Shown here: positions 9,146-24,019 of the stretch, piece by piece
Layout of the letters: each line of letters begins with the position of its first letter
Position numbering within the stretch: position 1 is the first letter of the stretch
NCBI GenBank assembly: GCA_041398665.1
Contig: JAWKUH010000027.1
Location: 1-64,000 of the forward strand
Length of the DNA: 64,000 nucleotides
Source of the DNA: Rohdeia sp041398665
GTDB taxonomy: Bacteria; Planctomycetota; UBA1135; GCA-002686595
Direction: 5' to 3'
Translations under genes and position numbers: made by a program
Notes under the pieces: model-generated
Databases searched by the model: none
Seen by the model: the letters and a program-made list of their open reading frames with translations, nothing else
What the model was told of the DNA's origin: nothing

Positions 9146-11308
9146 TCAGGTCAGCGCCGGAAGCGAGTCCGTAGGTCCGCCACTGTGTCTCGCCCACGAC
9201 CGTCGCAGCTGGTCGCGGGATCCACCTCGAGAGAGGAGGTTGCCCGAGAAGTCGTCGGCGTCGGAGACGACGGTCGCGAGAGGACGCCGCGAGCGCGGTC
9301 GGCGAGACCCTGGAGCTCGCCCCGCCTGCGAGTACACCTCGCCGATGTCCGTCACTGCCCCGTCGTGCGGTCGATGCTCTTGAAGTCGACTCCGTCCACG
9401 CCGTAGAGGACGTCGGCCGACAGGTCGTAGGCGAGACCGCGGACGGTGTCGACGAGCAGCGAACCCGTCCCGCCCGCGAGGTCACCGGAACCGTCGGTCG
9501 TGTCGATCGTGATCGGGGTGTCGGGCTCGCGGTGCCGTCGACGCCGTAGAGGGTCGAGGTGCTCGAGTCGAACGCGGAAGTCGAGGCAGTTCACGGTGTC
9601 GGACAGCTCCGCGACGAAGGTCCCCTCGCCCGTGGCCGCGTCGAACCGGACCAGGTAGTTCAGCAACGCGTCCGCCGTAGACGACGTCCGCCGCAGGATC
9701 GTGGGCGAGGGCCTCGACGATTCCGGTAGCCGGCGCAACCGACGGCCGTCCCGGCACGCCCGTCGCCGTGTCGACGCGCACGAGCAAGCCGCCGGTCGTC
9801 GACCGTCGTCCGTAGAGCGTCCCGTCGGTCGGATCGAAGGTCGGGGCGACGAGCGGTGCGCCGATCCCGACGCGCCCGACGGACGTGCCGGCGCCGCTCG
9901 TCCGGTCGATCGTCAGGAGCTGGTCGGTGTCCTCGTCGTAGCCGTAGAGGACGCCCCCGCCCGAGGATCGACCGCGAGTCCTCGACGTCGAAGAAGCCGA
10001 TGTTGCCGACGATCGAGGTCGAGGACGCCGCAGGTCGATTCGCAGCAGGTTCTGGGTCGCGACCTGGACGGCGTAGAGGACCCCGACCCGCTCGTCGGGT
10101 CGAAGGCGATGTCGGCGATCTGCAGCGGCCGAGGACCGCCTCCGATCAGGAACAGGCCCCGGGCTGATTGGTCACCGGATCGACGACGCTCACGAAGCTG
10201 TCGAGACCTGCCAAGCGTGCAGCGTAGATCGTGTCGGACAGCGGATCGTGGGCGATACCGGTGACGTCCACGAGGTGGGCGAAGGCGCCGAGCGGCGGAG
10301 GCCGACCCGGTCTGCGTGTCGAGTTCGACCAGACCAGCATCCTCCGCGAAGGCGACCCGAGCCGGCGGGCGAGGTCGTCCCAGGCGATGTACCGCGTCCG
10401 CGCCGCCCAGCATGGCGACAGGCGTCGTGGTCCCCGCGATCGGATCGACCTCGACCAGGAACTCGCCGTCCGCGTCGACCGCGTACAACCCGGCCGTCCA
10501 CCACCGCCGAGTCGTAGGCGAGCGACTCCCAGCGGCCGAGGCCCATCGCTCGCGCTCCCGACCGTCGTCGTGGAGCCCGAAGAGGTTGACGACGACGAGC
10601 GTGTCGGTCGCGTCGTCGACTCCGAGGAACGTGTTGGTGGGCAGGTACCGCGCGAGACCGCGGACCTCGTCGCTCGGCAGCGGCAAGAACGAGAACGAGC
10701 CGAACGTCGTGGTGCCGAGAGCGAGAAGGAGGTCTGGAGGATGAACACGTAGTCCGACGTCGATGCTGACCCCGAAGGTGTTGGCTCCGTCGAACGCGAG
10801 CGACTCGAACGACTGCGGCGTCGCCAACGTCTCGCCACCACGCCAACGCACCGGTCCCGGCCGCCTCGTCGATGGCGAAGGCCGAAGTACTCGCCGCTCG
10901 GCGACGATCCGACCACCCGGTCAGGCCGAAGACGGTGTTGCGAGCCATTCCGGAGAGGCCCTTGGCGATCGGACCGAGCGGACGGGCGGAGCCGGCCAGC
11001 GGGTCGAAGCGCGACAGCAAAGCCCGAGTTGCGCGAGCGTCGGGCGTGCCGTCAGGTGTCGAACTCGGACGCGGACGCGTCGCTCAGGCCGCGCGGGCCG
11101 TAGCCTCCGGCGGCGCTGGCGCGGCCGCCGACGCGTCAGCGCCCGAGGAAAGCCGATGCCATCGGTGGTGGGCGCGGGCGATGGACCCGACGAGATCCCG
11201 GTACGCTCGCGCCCGGAGCCAGGCAGGCGCCCTCCGCCGCCGCCGCCCGGGCACGAGGCGAGGACGGAAGGCGAGCGTGGACGCGACAGTGACGTGGAGG
11301 ATTCTCAT
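9146..11308 (-). pseudogene. Putative propeller-like lipoprotein, broken by frameshifts
   Basis: Fragments on one strand but in three frames make up one secreted protein of roughly 700 residues. It starts MRILHVTVASTLAF at 11308; after a one-base shift the next residues read VLASCPGGGGG, a lipobox followed by a glycine run like the delta-60 lipoprotein further right. Later pieces repeat a short theme: TNTFLGVDDATDTLVVVNLFG, DTQTG, LVRVDTATGVPG, ALLNYLVRFDAATGEG, YGVDGVDFKSIDRTTGQ. This 'local value, D-x-x-TG' pattern resembles DUF4394-like or other seven-bladed propeller proteins. The last fragment ends SLPALT at 9146. Function is unknown; the frame breaks are probably sequence errors. Confidence 0.5.
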
Positions 11309-11490
11309 GGTGTGGGGGAGAGGTGGGCGAAGCTTGGTCGCGCGTTAGGGGAAAGATAGTCGAAGGATCGCCCCCCGTGGGGGCAGCCAGTCCATCCTTC
11401 CGGCGCGGCCGACGGGTGCCAGCGGACGCATGCGATCACCGGGGCCGCTCGCGGGCGCTCGTGCTCGCGAACGGGCGGTAGGCTCGCGCC

Positions 11491-12086
11491 ATGGCTCGAC
11501 GTTCGGCCAGGCGTCACGCGCTGCTCGGCGCTGGGCTCGCGCTGCTCGCGTCGTGCGCGACGGGTCGCGACGGTACGGGCGACGCGGAGCGGGCGGCGGC
11601 CGGCGATCGGCTCCTTCCCCGCCCGTTTGGCTCGGGACGTGGCGCGGCGAGGTCGAGGTCGCGCGCGAAGCTCCGCGGCCGGGCTTCGACATGGAGTCGA
11701 GGTCGCGCGCACCGACGACCCCGCGCTACACGTGGCGCACGACCTACGGCACCGGTGACGACGGCGTTCCGCGACGTACTACGAGCTCGTCGTCCGCGAC
11801 GCGTCCCGCAGCATGCGCGATCGACGGGGAACGGGATCGTGCTCGGGCGACGCTTGCTCGGCGGCGTGCTCACCACCATGGTTCGAGATCGAGACCGACG
11901 CGGGAACGACGGCTGCTCGTGCGCGAGGAGCTGGTGCGCGCCGGGACCGACGACGCGGCGATCATGTTCAGACTGATCAGCGCCCCGCCATCGAACGCCG
12001 TTCGGACCGGAGCGGACGGCACGGTGACGAGCATCGTCCCGAGCGTCGCGCAGCGCGCCGTGATGCGGCGCGTACGGGTCGAGTAG
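11491..12086 (+). CDS. Small putative lipoprotein of unknown function (frameshifted)
   Basis: The ATG at 11491 gives a lipoprotein signal: MARRSARRHALLGAGLALLASC, with lipobox LLASC. After about 40 residues the frame changes; the continuing protein reads PVWLGTWRGEVEVAREAPRPG in the next frame and ends AAIMFRLISA...VRVE at 12086, with at least two more shifts between. The mature part of about 170 residues would be a beta-rich envelope protein. I do not recognise a named family. It converges on the helical protein ending at 12113, only 26 bases away. Confidence 0.5.
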
Positions 12087-12112
12087 GACGGCGACCGCTC
12101 GCGTCGCCGGCG

Positions 12113-13427
12113 TCAGACCTTGCGCTCGAGCTCGGCGATGGCGCCCTTCTCGATCTGCTGGAACGACTTGAGCGCGGTGTTCACGGCCTTGTCGGCTTCC
12201 CATCCGCCGGTCTGCGCCATGCCGAGGTTGATCGCGAGCGTCGTCGCGTCGCCCACGCGCGCCCAGAAGCCGGCGTTCGTGACGGAGGAGAGCTTCGAGA
12301 GAGCGTCGCCGTACACCTTCGCTCGGTCGTCGAAGGTCGCGGCTCGCTTCGCGGTCTTCTCGACCTCCTTGATCATGGCCTCGACCGCCTTCTCGAGGTC
12401 CTCGACGGCCTTGGTCGCCTGACCGACGGCCGCGACCTTCTTCTTGTAGGCGCCGAGCTTCTTCTCGACGGCCTCCTTCAGGAGCTGCGTCCTTCTTGTG
12501 CAGCTCGTTGCCCAGTCCTTGTCGGCCTGGGCGAGGTCCTTCTCGAGCTTGCCCGACTTGTCGAGGACCTCGTTGAGCTTCGTCGCGAGTTCGTGCGCCT
12601 TCTTCTCGAAGCCGGCGGCCTTCGCCTTGAGAGCGGCGTTGTCCTTCGAGATTCCGCTGACGCTGGGGAGTCCGAGCTTCGCGAAGTCGCCGGCCCAGTC
12701 CGCGAGGACCTGTTCCGCCGACCTCGAGCGCCGCGGACTTGCACTTCGCCGCCGCCGAGGCGTCGAGCTCGACGCCCTTCTCCTGGTCGACGATCTTCAC
12801 CCCGGTGTACTTCTTGTACTTCTCGAGGTCGGACCGGATCTTCGCGTCGAGCTTCTCGGCCTCCATCCGCAGCGTCATGACCTCGCCGCCGATCTTGGCG
12901 GTGCTGCGGAGGATCGTGAGGATGGCGGGGACCAGTGTCCCCGCGGCCGCGGGCGTCGCCGAGGCGGCGAGTCCGGCCACGGCGCCCGCGAGGAAGACCG
13001 AACTCGTCCCGATGCGGACGGCGACCTTGACCTTGAAGCGCGTGACCTCGCCCTTCTTCTTCTGCCACGCGGCGACGGCATCGTCGAAGGCCTTCTCGGC
13101 CATCTTGCCGTAGAGCTTCGCCAGACCCTCGACCGCCTTGTCGAGGCTCTTCGCCTTCGCGGGCAGCCCGTCCATCGCGTCGAGGTCGGCTTCCTTGACG
13201 GCCGCGGCGCAGTCCTTGACGAAGGTCTCGACCAGCTTCTGCTTCTTGATCTGGTCGTGGAACTGCTGGATCAGCAGCGCGTCCTTCCGAAGCGCTTCGG
13301 CGAACGCCTTGTCGTCGACCTCGGCCTCGACGACCAGCTTCGCCGCCTTCAGCTCGACGGCGAAGGGCTTGTAGAGCTTGAGGACCTCTTTGATGTGATC
13401 GTTGGCGTAGACCTCGACCTTGGCCAT
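12113..13427 (-). CDS. Uncharacterised helical protein with central hydrophobic segment (frameshifted)
   Basis: It starts at the ATG giving MAKVEVYANDHIKEVLKLYK. About 235 residues are clean, lysine- and glutamate-rich amphipathic helix with a hydrophobic stretch near residue 150 (SSVFLAGAVAGLAASATPAA). The frame then shifts near 12720 and 12490. The C-terminal piece, again helical, reads MIKEVEKTAKRAATFDDRA and ends IEKGAIAELERKV at 12113. Total span is about 437 residues. The arrangement of long coiled-coil helices around one or two hydrophobic hairpins recalls pore-forming or membrane-remodelling proteins, but no family is recognised. Lysine-rich composition sets it apart from its arginine-rich neighbours. 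Confidence 0.6.
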
Positions 13428-13571
13428 GGCGGCGTCCTCGTGCGGGGGCTCGGCGGGATCGGTGTCACCCGCGGGTGGTGCACCATACCGAGGCCGACGA
13501 GGTCGCACGACTGCGGGTCCCCGGGGACCTGCGGTCGCGCGAGATGACCTGCGGTCGCGCGCGAGAGCGCG

Positions 13572-14346
13572 TCAGCGTTGACACACCGCGCACCAGAAGG
13601 TGTCGCGGCGGTGTCGGCCGAGGCGCTCGGTCACGACGGTCGCGCCGCAGCGGAAGCACGCTCGCCCCGCGCGACCGTAGACCCAGGTGCGTCCGCGGCC
13701 GTCGGCGGCGTCGCGCGTCGTCCGCGGACCGCCGGTGAGGTTCGCGCGGAGCAGTGTGCGCGCCTCGCGCCACGTCGACCGGAGCACGTCGTCCTCGACC
13801 GACCCGAGCTCGCGGAGCGGGTGCAGCCCTGCCAGGAACAGGAGCTCCGACTTGTAGACGTTGCCGACGCCGCAGGCCGTGCGTTGGTCGAGCAGGACGT
13901 CGACGAGGGGTGCGTCACCGGGGTGCAGCGCGCGCGCTCGCGCGACGACCGCGTCGAGGTCGGGCTCGGCGTCGGCCGTGAGGTCGGGACCGAGGCGGCC
14001 GAGCGAGCGCTCCACGCGCGCGCCGCCCTCGCGCACGAGCTCGGCCTCCATCGCGTCGAAGCACACGAACACGTCGTCCGACGTCGTGAGGACGAGGCTC
14101 GCTCGGCGCTCCGGCTTCTTCCACGACTCGCCGGGCGCGTAGCGGTGCCAGGAGCCGTGCATCCCGAGGTGCGTACGCACGAGCAGCCCGCCCTCGACGC
14201 CGACGAGCAGGTGCTTGCCGCGCGCCTCCACGCGCTCGACGCGGCGCCCCGCGAGGTCGAGCGTCGGATCGCCTCGCAGGACGAAGCGCACGAGCTCGCG
14301 ACCCTCGAGGTGCGGCGCGATCGCGGTCGCGATCGTCGCGATCGTG

Positions 14347-14360
<14 letters not shown>
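13572..14360 (-). CDS. nei: Fpg/Nei-family DNA glycosylase (endonuclease VIII-like)
   Basis: A 262-residue base-excision repair enzyme. After the initiator comes PEGDT, so the mature N-terminus would be the catalytic proline with the adjacent glutamate that define the Fpg/Nei fold. The helix-two-turn-helix carries the DQRTACGVGNVYKSE signature near residue 165. The C-terminal zinc finger has CFRCG and CAVCQ pairs. 'PEGDT' rather than 'PELPE' points to the Nei branch, which removes oxidised pyrimidines. The start is GTG at 14358-14360, lying inside the 3' end of lhr (14-base overlap), so the two should be translationally coupled. Confidence 0.9.
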
Positions 14361-18927
<4,567 letters not shown>

Positions 18928-19064
18928 CGTCGGTGCGAGCGGCGCGTCGCACGGCGCCGAGAGGTGGAAGAGCGTAGCCGCGGTGCGCGTCGCCGCGGGC
19001 GCGAGGGAGGAACCCGCCGTCCGTCGCCCTTCGGAACGCCGCGGGGAGCGCGCATGTTGCGTCG

Positions 19065-19934
19065 GTGGGGAGTCCGGAAAGAATCGTCGTCCTCGGCATC
19101 GACGCGGCGTGGACGGTGCGTCGGCCGTCGGGCGTCGCGCTCGTCGTCCGCGAGGGCGCGCGCCGGCGCACGCTCGCCTGCGCGCCGTGCGAGGCGGCGT
19201 TCGTCGCGCTCGCGCGGGGCGAGAGCGCGGAACGGTCGCAGCGGCCGGAGTGTGGCGCGCTCGACCTCGGCGCGCTGGTCGACGCGGCGGCGGAACTCGC
19301 CGGCGCCCCTCCGGACGCGATCGGCGTCGACATGCCGCTGGCGCGCGGACCGTTCGCGTCGCGCCGCGCCGCGGACGACGCGGTGAGCCGCGCGTTCGGT
19401 CGAGCGAAGTGCGCGACGCACTCGCCGCTGCCCGGTCGGCCCGGCGCGCTCGCCGACGCGGTGCGCGAGGCGGCGGAGGAGCGCGGCTACCTGCTCGCGA
19501 CGACGACGTGGGAGGTCGGGTGCGGCGCTCGCGCGCTGCTCGAGGTCTACCCGCACGCCGCACTGCTCGGTCCGTGCGACGCGGACGAACGCCTGCCGTA
19601 CAAGGTGTCGCGCAGCTCGAAGCTCTGGCCCGGGACGAGCGTCGCGGAGCGCGTCGAGCGGCTGCTCGAGCCGTTCCGCCGCATCGTCGACGCGCTCCGT
19701 CCGCACGTCGGCGACGCGCCGCTCGAGCTGCCGCGCGCGGAGGACGTGCGGACGCTCGCCGAGTTGAAGCGCTGGGAGGACGCGCTCGACGCGCGGGTGT
19801 GCGCCTACGCCGCGGCGGCGTTCGTCGACGGCGACGCCGAGCCGTTCGGCGACGACTTCGCCGCGATCTGGGTGCCGCGGCTCTCGTGCGAGCGCGTCAG
19901 CCGCCGAGCGCCTCGCGCCCGTGCGGTGCCGTGA
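19065..19934 (+). CDS. DUF429 family protein (predicted RNase H-fold nuclease)
   Basis: A 289-residue protein with DUF429 hallmarks: an early acidic residue in GIDAAWTVRRPSGVAL, then IGVDMPLA with a second aspartate, AFGRAKCATHS, LLEVYPHAAL and LPYKVSRSSK. The conserved acidic positions match the metal-binding layout of an RNase H-like fold, hence the nuclease prediction; the family has no established substrate. The start is a GTG at 19065; the ATG at 19054 is out of frame. The gene diverges from lhr across about 140 bases. Its 3' end overlaps the convergent GST gene by 38 bases. Confidence 0.75.
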   Translation: MGSPERIVVLGIDAAWTVRRPSGVALVVREGARRRTLACAPCEAAFVALARGESAERSQRPECGALDLGALVDAAAELAGAPPDAIGVDMPLARGPFASRRAADDAVSRAFGRAKCATHSPLPGRPGALADAVREAAEERGYLLATTTWEVGCGARALLEVYPHAALLGPCDADERLPYKVSRSSKLWPGTSVAERVERLLEPFRRIVDALRPHVGDAPLELPRAEDVRTLAELKRWEDALDARVCAYAAAAFVDGDAEPFGDDFAAIWVPRLSCERVSRRAPRARAVP

Positions 19935-20853
19935 GGTCGAGCTGCGGACCGATGGGCACGATGCCGCTCGGGTTCAGGCGCTCGTGCGTGAGGTAGTAGT
20001 GGCGCACGATGTGGTCGAAGTCGGTGGTGTCGCCGAAGCCCTTCGTCTGGAACAGGTCGCGCAGGTAGCCCGAGAGGTTCGGCAGGTCGACGATGCGCCG
20101 CAGGTTGCACTTGAAGTGACCGTGGTAGACGTGGTCGAAGCGCACGAGCGTCGTGTAGAGGCGAATGTCCGCCTCCGTCAGCGTGGGACCGACGAGGTAG
20201 CGGCGCTCCGCGAGTCGCGCGTCGAGCCGGTCGAGCGTGTGGAAGAGCGCGCGCACCGCTCGGTCGTAGGCGGCCTGCGAGGTGGCGAAACCCGCGCGGT
20301 AGACGCCGTTGTTGACGGTCCCGTAGACGACCTCGTTCACCTCGTCGATCTCGGCGCGGTGCGCCTGCGGGTAGAGGTCGAGCGGGGTGCGCGCGAGCTC
20401 CGTGAACTCCTGCGAGAGCATGCGGAGGATCTCGGACGACTCGTTGTTGACGATCTCGGACGACTGGCGGTCCCACAGGACCGGGACGGTCACGCGGCTC
20501 TCGAAGTCCGGGTCGGTCGCGCGGTAGGCCTCGGACAGGAAGCGGAAGCCGTTGAGGTCGTCCTCGGAGTGGCCGCGTCCCTCGCGGAAGGCCCAGCCGC
20601 GCTCGTCGCGCAGCGGGTCGACGACGGTGACCCCGATCGCGTCCTCGAGGCCGAGCAGCCGGCGCGCGATCACGGTCCGGTGCGCCCAGGGGCAGGCGAG
20701 CGACACGTAGAGGTGGTAGCGCCCGGTCTCCACGGGGAACCGGGGGTCGCCGCGGACCACCCGGTGGCGGAACGCACTCTCCTGGCGGACGAAGTCGCCG
20801 GATCGGCTCTGCTCGGCGGGGAACTGGGCGGTGGACGCGGACGGCTCGGACAT
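19897..20853 (-). CDS. yqjG: Glutathionyl-hydroquinone reductase-like glutathione S-transferase
   Basis: A 318-residue omega/Xi-class GST. The catalytic cysteine is Cys54 in SLACPWAHRT, the hallmark of YqjG/EcmB-like enzymes that reduce glutathionyl-hydroquinones. Other family blocks are VPVLWDRQSSEIVNNESSEI, VNNGVYRAGFATSQ and YLVGPTLTEADIRLYTTLVR. Length and the C-terminal helical domain agree with the family (about 310-330). It starts with the ATG giving MSEPSASTAQ. Cytoplasmic; a role in quinone or xenobiotic detoxification is inferred from the family. It is followed upstream by a repeat cluster rather than another gene. Confidence 0.9.
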   Translation of the reverse strand: MSEPSASTAQFPAEQSRSGDFVRQESAFRHRVVRGDPRFPVETGRYHLYVSLACPWAHRTVIARRLLGLEDAIGVTVVDPLRDERGWAFREGRGHSEDDLNGFRFLSEAYRATDPDFESRVTVPVLWDRQSSEIVNNESSEILRMLSQEFTELARTPLDLYPQAHRAEIDEVNEVVYGTVNNGVYRAGFATSQAAYDRAVRALFHTLDRLDARLAERRYLVGPTLTEADIRLYTTLVRFDHVYHGHFKCNLRRIVDLPNLSGYLRDLFQTKGFGDTTDFDHIVRHYYLTHERLNPSGIVPIGPQLDLTAPHGREALGG

Positions 20854-20974
20854 GACGAGGTGCGGGCTGGAACGGGAGCGGGCCGCCCGTGCGGCGGCCC
20901 TCCGACATCCGTGGACCGAGAGGCGCCGCGGTTCGAGCCCGGGGGGCGGATCTTCGTGGAGGCGCGTGCCGCGA

Positions 20975-21740
20975 GGCGTGGCGCGGCCCAACGGCCGCGC
21001 AGAATCGAAACACGAAGAAGGCGAAGAACCGGAAGGCGCCGCCTTCGGCGGCGGACCACACGGAAGGACGCAGGGACCCGCGGGGCGCGATGCGCTCCGC
21101 GGGTCCCTGCGTCCGCGCCGCGCAGCGGCGCCTTCGTGTTCTTCGTGGTCCTTCCTGTCGTTCCCTTCGTGTCGAAATTGCGTGGGCTTCGGCGCCGAAG
21201 GCGCCGAGCGCAGCACCTCGCGCTCTTCTCGAGGGCGGCGCGGCCTGCCGGCCGCGCGGAGGAACAGGCGCGCCGCTTCGCGCCGCGCGGGAACACAGGT
21301 TCACAGGAGCCGGGGAGGACGGGGAGAGGACGTGTGAACAGAACCGTCCTTCAGGGCGCACCGTTGCATCCCTCCTGCCCGTCGCGTTCCACCTGCAGGT
21401 GGTCTCCCCGTACTCCCCGGCTCCCTGTGAACTGCGTGGGCTTCGGCGCCGCAGGCGCCGAGCGCAGCACTCGCGCTCCTCTCGAGGGCGGCGCGGCCCA
21501 ACGGCCGCGCGGAGGAACAAGCGCGCCGCTTCGCGCCGCGCCGGAACACAGGTTCACAGGAGCCGGGGAGGACGGGGAGAAGGACGTGGGAACAGAACCG
21601 TCTTTCGGGGCGCACCGTTGCATCCCTCCTGCCCGTCGCGTTCCACCTGCAGGTGATCTCCCCGTACTCCCCGGCTCCCTGTGAACTGCGTGGGCTTCGG
21701 CGCCGCAGGCGCCGAGCGAAGGCGCCGAGCGCAGCGCCTC
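20975..21740. repeat. Cluster of three long palindromic repeat units, two in 253-base tandem
   Basis: No credible gene lies between 20854 and 21802. Unit 1 (about 20980-21180) begins with a GGCGCGGCC/GGCCGCGC hairpin. It has outer arms AATCGAAACACGAAG and CTTCGTGTCGAAATT and a strong central hairpin at 21066-21113. Units 2 and 3 are direct copies with a period of 253 bases: GGTTCACAGGAGCCGGGGAG occurs at 21298 and again at 21551, and each unit closes with CTCCCCGGCTCCCTGTGAAC, the inverted counterpart. Each is followed by GGCGCCGCAGGCGCCG. Related palindromes occur at 46801-47100 and 58650-58820, so this is a dispersed intergenic family. Confidence 0.8.
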
Positions 21741-21802
21741 GCGCACACCCACTTCCGCTCCACCCTGGGGTCTCGACCAGCGACCTGCCAGACTCTCCGC
21801 CC

Positions 21803-22441
21803 GTGGAGCTCGGCGCGTGGATGACGGTCGCGACGGTGTGCTCGGTCGGGGCGATGTCGCCGGGACCGAGCCTCGCCGTCGTCGTGAAGAACACGGTCGC
21901 CGGCGGTCGCGGTCGAGGGGTCGCGTGCGCGCTCGGGCACGGACTCGGCGTCGGGATCTACGCCTTCACGGCGGTCGCGGGGCTGCACGCGGTCGTCGGT
22001 CGCTACGGCGACGTCGTGACGACGCTCGGCGCGCTCTACCTCGTGTGGATGGGTGGGCGCATCCTCGTCGGTCTCGTGCGGGCGGCTCGCGCGCGACGGC
22101 GCGGCGAGCAGCCGGAGGCGCCGCGCGAACACGGCGTGCGCGGGAGGAGCGGCTTCGCCGAGGGCTTCCTGATCGCGTTCCTCAACCCGAAGATCGCCGT
22201 GTTCTTCCTCGCGCTGCTCGGCGGCCAGGTCCCGGCCGAGGCCGGGCTCGCGGAGCGCACCGGCGTCGCCGCGCTGGCCATGACGATCGACGGCCTGTGG
22301 TACCTGATCGTGGCCGTCGCGCTCGCGGCGAGCGGAGCGGCGACGCGGCTCGCGCGACACGGCGCCGTCGTCGACGCGATCCTCGGCGCGATCCTCGTCG
22401 GTCTCGGCGCCACGCTGCTCGTCGAGGTCCTCGCGGGCTGA
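21803..22441 (+). CDS. LysE/RhtB-family amino-acid exporter
   Basis: A 212-residue membrane protein with six predicted helices and the LysE/RhtB pattern: MSPGPSLAVVVKNTVAGG near the N-terminus, then GAAYL-type segment LGALYLVWMGGRIL and FLIAFLNPKIAVFFLALLGG in the middle. These exporters use the proton gradient to expel amino acids or derivatives. The GTG at 21803 places about 19 residues before the P-G-P turn, as usual in the family; the ATG at 21821 would shorten helix 1, so GTG was chosen. The substrate cannot be told from sequence. Confidence 0.85.
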   Translation: MELGAWMTVATVCSVGAMSPGPSLAVVVKNTVAGGRGRGVACALGHGLGVGIYAFTAVAGLHAVVGRYGDVVTTLGALYLVWMGGRILVGLVRAARARRRGEQPEAPREHGVRGRSGFAEGFLIAFLNPKIAVFFLALLGGQVPAEAGLAERTGVAALAMTIDGLWYLIVAVALAASGAATRLARHGAVVDAILGAILVGLGATLLVEVLAG

Positions 22442-22477
22442 GCGCATCCGGCGCGCGGAACCGCGCGAACGCTGCGC

Positions 22478-23230
22478 GTGGAACCGACCGATCCCCCGCC
22501 GTCGCCTCGCCGCGCCCGAGGCTCGCTCCTCGTCGTCCTCGCTCTCTCGACGTCGTGCGCGACGGGGAGCGCTGCGGACGACGGTCCCGCCGTGGGTGCG
22601 ACGGTGCTCGACACGGACGTGGAGGAGAGCGTGACGGAGGACGCGACCGACGACGCGAACGACACGTCGGCGGACACCGTCGAGGAGCCCGACCTGAGCT
22701 GGGTCGTGCGCGAGTCGCCGACGCCCGTGGGCTGGCCGGAGCTGACGCCCGTCGGCGAGGTCCGCGTCCGCCGCTATCCGACGGTGCGCGGCGCCTACGT
22801 CGAGTCGCAGGGCGGGAACGGATCGCAGAACGGCATGTTCTGGCCGCTCTTCCTCCACATCTCGCGCCACGACATCCCGATGACGGCGCCGGTCGAGATG
22901 ACCTACGCCGACCCCGAAGGCTCGGCGCGCCTCGTCGCGATGGGCTTCCTCTACCAGGGCTCGGACGTCGGCACGGTCGGTCCGGACGGGATCGTCGAGG
23001 TGCGCGACGTGGACGCCGCGACGTTCGTGAGCCTCGGCGTGCGCGGCGCGTACACGCGCGCGGCGTTGCGGCGCGGCGTGGAGACGCTCGAGGCGTGGCT
23101 CGCCGACCACGCGGACCAATGGGTCGCCGACGGCCCGCCGCGGATGCTCGGCTACAACGGTCCGTCAATACCGAACGCGAACAAGTACGGCGAGGTGCAG
23201 ATCCCCGTGCGCGCGGCGGGCGCGCGCTGA
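22478..23230 (+). CDS. SOUL-family heme-binding lipoprotein
   Basis: A 250-residue protein starting with GTG. A short basic N-terminus leads to LLVVLALSTSC, a likely lipobox, followed by an acidic linker (about residues 35-75). The rest is a SOUL domain: VRRYPTVRGAYVE, HISRHDIPMTAPVEMTY and a C-terminal LGYNGPSIPNANKYGEVQI. SOUL/p22HBP proteins bind heme or tetrapyrroles. The lipid anchor predicts an envelope location. It lies 36 bases after the LysE-type gene and may share its transcript. Confidence 0.85.
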   Translation: MEPTDPPPSPRRARGSLLVVLALSTSCATGSAADDGPAVGATVLDTDVEESVTEDATDDANDTSADTVEEPDLSWVVRESPTPVGWPELTPVGEVRVRRYPTVRGAYVESQGGNGSQNGMFWPLFLHISRHDIPMTAPVEMTYADPEGSARLVAMGFLYQGSDVGTVGPDGIVEVRDVDAATFVSLGVRGAYTRAALRRGVETLEAWLADHADQWVADGPPRMLGYNGPSIPNANKYGEVQIPVRAAGAR

Positions 23231-23266
23231 CGCGCGACGATGCGTCGGCCCGGCGCCCCTACCGAC

Positions 23267-23878
23267 TCACGGCGCGAAGATCGACGTGCGGTGGAAGACG
23301 ACGTCGTCGAGGTCGCTCTTCGCGACGCGCACCGCGGACACGCGCCACGTCGGCGGCGGCGGGTTGATCGGCAGGATGCCCGGGAAGACCGTCGTCGCGG
23401 TGACGGCGAGGAACGCGTCGACCTCGGTGCCCGGCCCGAAGCCGAACGACGACCACTCGGCGTCGACGCGCTCGACCGCGGAGATGTCGAAGCTGCCGAG
23501 CACCATCGCTCCGCCGCCCATCAGCACGACCGCGTCGTTGGCGAAGTCGAACAGTGTCGGGTCGTAGGGCGTGCCGAAGAGCACGCGCCACACGAGCTTC
23601 ATCTCCGCCTGCGTCTCGACGACGACCTCGCCCTCGAGCAACTCCTGGAGCGTCGGTCCGAACGCTCCGCCGATCCGACCGCTCTGCACGATCGGTCCGA
23701 CGGGGACGGCGACGGACGGCAGCGCGACGCTCGTCGACGTGACGCCGATGCCGGGGGGCGCGGCGACGAAGGACGAAGCGGCCGACGGAGCGTGAGCGGC
23801 GGATGCGGTCGCGGCGACGAGCGCGAGCGGCGCGACGAGAGCGAGGGCGAGACGGGTCGGAAGGACGGTCGCGAACAC
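23267..23878 (-). CDS. Exported protein of unknown function
   Basis: A 203-residue protein with a clear Sec signal: MFATVLPTRLALALVAPLAL, cleavage likely at ATASA. The start is GTG preceded by an excellent Shine-Dalgarno GAGGAGGTG. The mature part is beta-rich (VVVETQAEMKLVWRVLFGTP, NDAVVLMGGGAMVLGSFDI, WRVSAVRVAKSDLDDVVFH). It resembles small periplasmic domains of the protease-complex/PrcB type, but that link is weak. It converges on the SOUL gene with 36 bases between. Confidence 0.65.
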   Translation of the reverse strand: MFATVLPTRLALALVAPLALVAATASAAHAPSAASSFVAAPPGIGVTSTSVALPSVAVPVGPIVQSGRIGGAFGPTLQELLEGEVVVETQAEMKLVWRVLFGTPYDPTLFDFANDAVVLMGGGAMVLGSFDISAVERVDAEWSSFGFGPGTEVDAFLAVTATTVFPGILPINPPPPTWRVSAVRVAKSDLDDVVFHRTSIFAP

Positions 23879-24019
23879 GGTGGCACCTCCTCGGTGTGGT
23901 GGCGTTCGACGGATGTCGAGCGCGGTCGAGGATAGCGCGGCTCGGGTCGCGCGACGCGGTACCCGGTCCGCCCCTGGGCGCCGCGCTCCGCGACACGGCC
24001 CGAGCGCGGGCCCGGCGGG

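Noticed and set aside
20960..21740. Protein-coding genes in the repeat cluster (several open frames on both strands)
   Set aside because: Frames arise from the GC-rich palindromes, repeat each other and show no domains.
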